Assembly (NCBI GenBank): GCA_036275695.1
Contig: DASUDI010000033.1
Span: forward strand, 1-52,628
Direction of reading: 5' to 3'
Source: Damh-18 sp036275695
GTDB lineage: Bacteria; Patescibacteriota; Minisyncoccia; Phycocordibacterales; UBA918
Length of the DNA: 52,628 nt
Below the pieces are notes generated by a model. The model was not told the DNA's origin, did no database searches, and saw only the letters and a program-made list of their open reading frames with translations. Positions 49,739 to 52,628 of this stretch are shown one piece after another (the first letter of the stretch is position 1; every line of letters starts with the position of its first letter). Position numbers and translations under genes: made by a program.

Positions 49739-50458
49739 CTATTTTTTGAAATACTCTGACGCGTTTCTCCTCTGCACTATGGGTGCGTCACTCACCACCA
49801 ACCCATCACTAACACGTATCATTCTATCCGCATGCTCCGCGGTGAACGTCTCATGCGTAACCAATATAACGGTATGACCAAGTTCATCATGAAGTCTTTG
49901 TAGTGTTGCCATCACCGCCTGCCCTGACTTTGAATCAAGGTTCCCTGTTGGCTCATCGGCAAATATAACCTGAGGATTGTTTACGAGCGCGCGTGCGATT
50001 GCGGTGCGCTGTTTTTCGCCACCCGAAAGTTTGCTCGTCTCAAAGTCAAGTCTATGTGTCATACCTACAATTTCTACCACTTCTTCAATGCGCCTCCTCC
50101 ACTCAGATTCTAGGACGTTTGAGTACATAAGCGGAAGCTCAATATTCTCATACACTGTCTGACGCGAGAGCAAATTAAAAGACTGAAACACAAAACCTAT
50201 TTCGGTATTTCTTATGTGCGCGACCTCGGTATCATTCATTGAAGAGAAACTCACTCCATTAAAAAGAAATGTGCCACTGGTAAAGTCGAGGAGTGAGCTA
50301 AGAATGTGAAGTAGTGTTGATTTTCCAGATCCTGACGGACCCATAATAGAAATAAATTCACCTTTTTCGATGGTAAAAGTAACGCCTTTGAGTACCTGTG
50401 TCTCTACGTCACCCTCAATAAATGTTTTTTTTAGGTCCTTAACATAAAACAAACTCAT
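49739..50458 (-). CDS. ABC transporter ATPase, MacB/LolD type
   Basis: This 239-residue protein has Walker A GPSGSGKSTLLHIL, a Q-loop, signature LSGGEKQRTAIARAL, Walker B VIFADEPTGNLD, and the switch His (VTHE). It lacks membrane helices. The family (LolD/MacB-type) pairs with the FtsX-type permease. It lies 2 nt from both neighbours, upstream HlyD-like and downstream permease genes, so the three form one translationally linked operon. Confidence 0.95.
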   Translation of the reverse strand: MSLFYVKDLKKTFIEGDVETQVLKGVTFTIEKGEFISIMGPSGSGKSTLLHILSSLLDFTSGTFLFNGVSFSSMNDTEVAHIRNTEIGFVFQSFNLLSRQTVYENIELPLMYSNVLESEWRRRIEEVVEIVGMTHRLDFETSKLSGGEKQRTAIARALVNNPQVIFADEPTGNLDSKSGQAVMATLQRLHDELGHTVILVTHETFTAEHADRMIRVSDGLVVSDAPIVQRRNASEYFKK

Positions 50459-50460
50459 AC

Positions 50461-52062
50461 CTAGGATTTCTTAAGCAATGCAAGTGCTTCGGTTGTTGCA
50501 AAAGTTATGATGCGTTCACCTTCACGCAAACCTTCAGTGATTTCGGTGAAACCATTAGTTCCTCGTAAACCAGTACGTACGGCGACTCTTTCAAGTGAGT
50601 TATCTTCTTTGATTACCCACACAAACTTCCCTTCAGCATCCTCGTATACCGCTCGACTTGGTATCGCGATTACGTCCTCACGAATTGCTGAATGAATATC
50701 AATTTGTGCGGTAAAACCATCCTTGATACGGGTATCGTCTGTGGTAAGTACCAACACAATTGGAATGACTCGTACTCCATTCACCACCGATACGCGCGGT
50801 GCTATTTCACTCACGGTAGCATCTAACTTAATGTCCTCAAATGCATCCAGTGTCACCACCGCAGTATCGCCAATATTTATTTCAGCGATATCAATTTCAG
50901 AAAGATTCACGCCAACCTCAAATGATTCCTCAGAAATAAGATCAATGAGGGGGACTCCTGCGCTTACTGACTCTCCAGGTTCTGCGTGAACAGTAACCAC
51001 CACACCCGAAAAAGGTGCCGTGATCAGCGTATTTTGATACAGCGCGCGCGCTTGCGTGACCAGTGCCTTCATCTGCTCTATGAGCGCGCGTTGCGCGCTT
51101 ATTCGCTCTTCTCGTGCAGCACCTGATGCCTGTGACAATTGCGCCTCTGCTTGCGCGAGTGATGCTTCTGCACTGCGCACAGTACCTTCAGCTACCGCAA
51201 GCGCGACGTCGCGTGCTTTACGCGTAGCATTATAGGTGTTCAGGTTTGTAAGGTACGTACTTGATTTTGTATTTGGAATACGAATTTCCCATTCTGTGCT
51301 TGGCGCAAAATTATCAGGGAACTGTACGCGCAAACCCAGTGACCCAAGTGGCACAGATGCTATCGTAGAGACTTCTGCAATTCCACTCTCACTACCACTA
51401 TATCGGAATGAAGATCCAGATGGTGCGCCAGAACTATATAAAGAAATAGTATACACACCATCATTTCCTGTATAAGTACCTGAGACGGTTGGTGGTGTAT
51501 ACACATAATCAGTGTTTTCTCGTTTTTCACTTAAAAGTTCAGCCTGTAATGATCCAGACCGCACTACGCGCTCAGCGTTTTCAACAAGAAGCTCTTGCTG
51601 CACGGTAACCTCGTCAAGATTCTTTTTCGCATTTTCAAGAGCAATGCGTGCTGTTTCGACTGCACGTTCATAAATGGCACGGCTCGACACATCTGCTCCC
51701 GTTAGCATCTCATCCAAACGGATTTCCTCAGCGCGTAGTCGTGCCTCGGCAGACGCAACATCACTTTTTGCGCGCTCATCATTGAGTGTTGCCAACACAT
51801 CACCTTCGGCAACCACATCACCTTCGGCAACTTGTATATGCATGATTTGTCCGCTCGTCTGAAATGCAAGATTTACTGAACGTACTCCCTGCACAAAACC
51901 CGTTTCATTCACCATTTCCTCTACGGTACCTCGTGTTACTTCACCTACTTCAACACCCTCAGGTAACGTCTCAGTATCTCGAAAAATGTACCACGCACCA
52001 ACAACGCCAATGAGGCAAACGCTCAGCAGTAGATATGTTCTTACCCTCAAAAATTGAACCAT
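50461..52062 (-). CDS. HlyD/MacA-family membrane fusion protein with an inserted domain
   Basis: This 533-residue adaptor has an N-terminal helix (LLLSVCLIGVVGAWYIF), a lipoyl-like domain, a coiled-coil hairpin (about 95-180 and 290-345) and a beta-barrel/MP domain (about 380-500) ending with RVAVRTGLRGTNGFTEITEGLREG. Between the two arms of the hairpin is an insert of about 100 residues (SGTYTGNDGVYTISLYSSGAPSG...) with a beta-sandwich pattern, in place of the usual short tip. In Gram-negatives this tip contacts TolC; a Patescibacteria cell has no outer membrane, so the insert may have another partner. TATACT (52072-52077) ends 9 nt before the ATG. Confidence 0.88.
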   Translation of the reverse strand: MVQFLRVRTYLLLSVCLIGVVGAWYIFRDTETLPEGVEVGEVTRGTVEEMVNETGFVQGVRSVNLAFQTSGQIMHIQVAEGDVVAEGDVLATLNDERAKSDVASAEARLRAEEIRLDEMLTGADVSSRAIYERAVETARIALENAKKNLDEVTVQQELLVENAERVVRSGSLQAELLSEKRENTDYVYTPPTVSGTYTGNDGVYTISLYSSGAPSGSSFRYSGSESGIAEVSTIASVPLGSLGLRVQFPDNFAPSTEWEIRIPNTKSSTYLTNLNTYNATRKARDVALAVAEGTVRSAEASLAQAEAQLSQASGAAREERISAQRALIEQMKALVTQARALYQNTLITAPFSGVVVTVHAEPGESVSAGVPLIDLISEESFEVGVNLSEIDIAEINIGDTAVVTLDAFEDIKLDATVSEIAPRVSVVNGVRVIPIVLVLTTDDTRIKDGFTAQIDIHSAIREDVIAIPSRAVYEDAEGKFVWVIKEDNSLERVAVRTGLRGTNGFTEITEGLREGERIITFATTEALALLKKS

Positions 52063-52147
52063 ATATACAGTAGTATACAGGATGCAAAAATAATTTTATG
52101 CACTTTCACACACTCAACTCAACACATAGTAAAACAATTCATATGCC

Positions 52148-52558
52148 TCAGAGCAAAAAAGCCACAATCGCCACAATAACACCTATGAGTAGAGCGTATA
52201 TAATGATGCGCCACGCTTTTCTCTTATCCCTATCACGAAATGCCACGTGCGATATGGAATCTGTTTTCCCAATGTCACCGAAATTAAAGAGTGCGGCTAT
52301 GCCAAAATACGCGCAAAAATGCATGTGTGCTTGTAAAAATCCCATTGCCGATATTGTTGCGGGGACAAATAGGGTCAATCGCCAGTACTCAGAAACATTA
52401 AACCACATAAGCACTAACCAAAGTGCTATGGTGATCACAAGTCCACACCACCCAACCCTTTTTCGAGCATCAATCTCTGCCTGACCTATATTGCACACAC
52501 CCGGAATGTATGTATTTGTGGACTCATATGATTTACGACTACTCCTATTTATAACCAT
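52148..52558 (-). CDS. Membrane protein, 136 aa, with CNIG motif
   Basis: This 136-residue protein has a cytoplasmic start with PGVCNIGQAEIDARKRVGWCG, four predicted helices (about 36-53, 61-75, 79-96 and 115-136) and a GFLQAHMHFCAYFGIAALFNFGD segment. I recognise this two-motif layout from uncharacterised membrane proteins in archaea and bacteria, but it has no assigned function. The conserved Cys in each motif may form a metal or disulfide pair. The start is not well defined; no TANNNT is at the usual distance. Confidence 0.65.
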   Translation of the reverse strand: MVINRSSRKSYESTNTYIPGVCNIGQAEIDARKRVGWCGLVITIALWLVLMWFNVSEYWRLTLFVPATISAMGFLQAHMHFCAYFGIAALFNFGDIGKTDSISHVAFRDRDKRKAWRIIIYALLIGVIVAIVAFLL

Positions 52559-52620
52559 AAAATATTCAATAGAAGCATTGTACCACTAATCCATACTTAT
52601 ATCTTTGCTATACTTCATAT

Positions 52621-52628
52621 ATGAATTT
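52621..52628 (+). CDS. Possible start of a truncated gene at the window edge
   Basis: A TATACT hexamer (52609-52614) ends 6 nt before an ATG at 52621. This is exactly the leaderless promoter pattern seen at other genes here, so a plus-strand gene probably begins here and continues beyond the window. Only the first two full codons are visible. Confidence 0.35.

Noticed and set aside
1..52628. UGA recoded as Trp or Gly (code 4 or 25)
   Set aside because: TGA works as the stop in several genes with ATGA overlaps, and conserved proteins have no in-frame TGA.
1..52628. CRISPR array, transposon, integrase or prophage
   Set aside because: No regularly spaced repeats, no transposase or integrase motifs, and no phage structural genes; only short inverted repeats near tRNA-Phe.

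Overview
The window looks like a chromosomal piece of a Candidate Phyla Radiation (Patescibacteria, Parcubacteria-like) bacterium. The evidence is the gene content and style: a membrane-anchored double-AAA Clp ATPase, an RNase J with a long basic tail, a Wzy-like ligase with TPRs next to MurJ, FtsB-like, LemA/HtpX, DUF378, DUF1761 and PrsW proteins, many small membrane proteins, tightly packed genes with 1-8 nt overlaps, and no biosynthetic pathways. TGA is used as a normal stop (several ATGA overlaps), so this is not a UGA-recoding lineage. Placement below Patescibacteria is inference only.

Layout. 1-3.6 kb: truncated PrsW plus Hsp20, a palindrome-rich scar with a nuclease remnant beside tRNA-Phe, tRNA-Arg, and small genes (glutaredoxin, FtsB/DivIC-like, and a 36-residue membrane protein divergent from it). 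3.6-10.2 kb: lepA, murJ, an O-antigen-ligase/TPR protein, and the RNase P RNA gene. 10.2-19.4 kb: DUF192, DUF1761 and two exported unknowns, tRNA-Ser, a secreted LVIVD-repeat/CARDB protein, a nuclease-like protein, a decayed RDD/pilin-like gene, a GGDEF protein, and HtpX/NTP-PPase/LemA. 19.4-27.1 kb: groESL, secG, a solute-binding protein, RNase J and an MFS transporter. 27.1-30.6 kb: MutY-like and Nth-like DNA glycosylases (both without a complete Fe-S ligand set), a HAD phosphatase and a CHAP-like pseudo-peptidase. 30.6-37.4 kb: bactofilin-like membrane protein, a glycoside hydrolase/EamA/GH1 unit, a 3'-5' exonuclease and a YHYH protein. 37.4-40.9 kb: an ATP-grasp ligase fused to an aspartyl-peptidase domain, a 7TM protein and a QEGLA/DUF1704 metallopeptidase. 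41-48.4 kb: TrmH-type methyltransferase, SAM methyltransferase, Clp-like ATPase with a membrane partner, and a DEAD-box helicase with a structured leader. 48.5-52.6 kb: a MacA/MacB-type ABC exporter, a small membrane protein, and the first bases of another gene.

Two general features stand out. About twenty genes that begin a transcription unit have a TANNNT -10 hexamer ending only 6-9 nt before the start codon, which predicts leaderless mRNAs. I used this rule to choose several starts. Three genes instead have a textbook GGAGGT Shine-Dalgarno (2209-2577, 14797-15300, 16663-17211) and may be recent arrivals. The most system-like locus is the peptide-ligase/peptidase/7TM cluster at 37438-40899. 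No CRISPR array, transposase, integrase or rRNA was seen.
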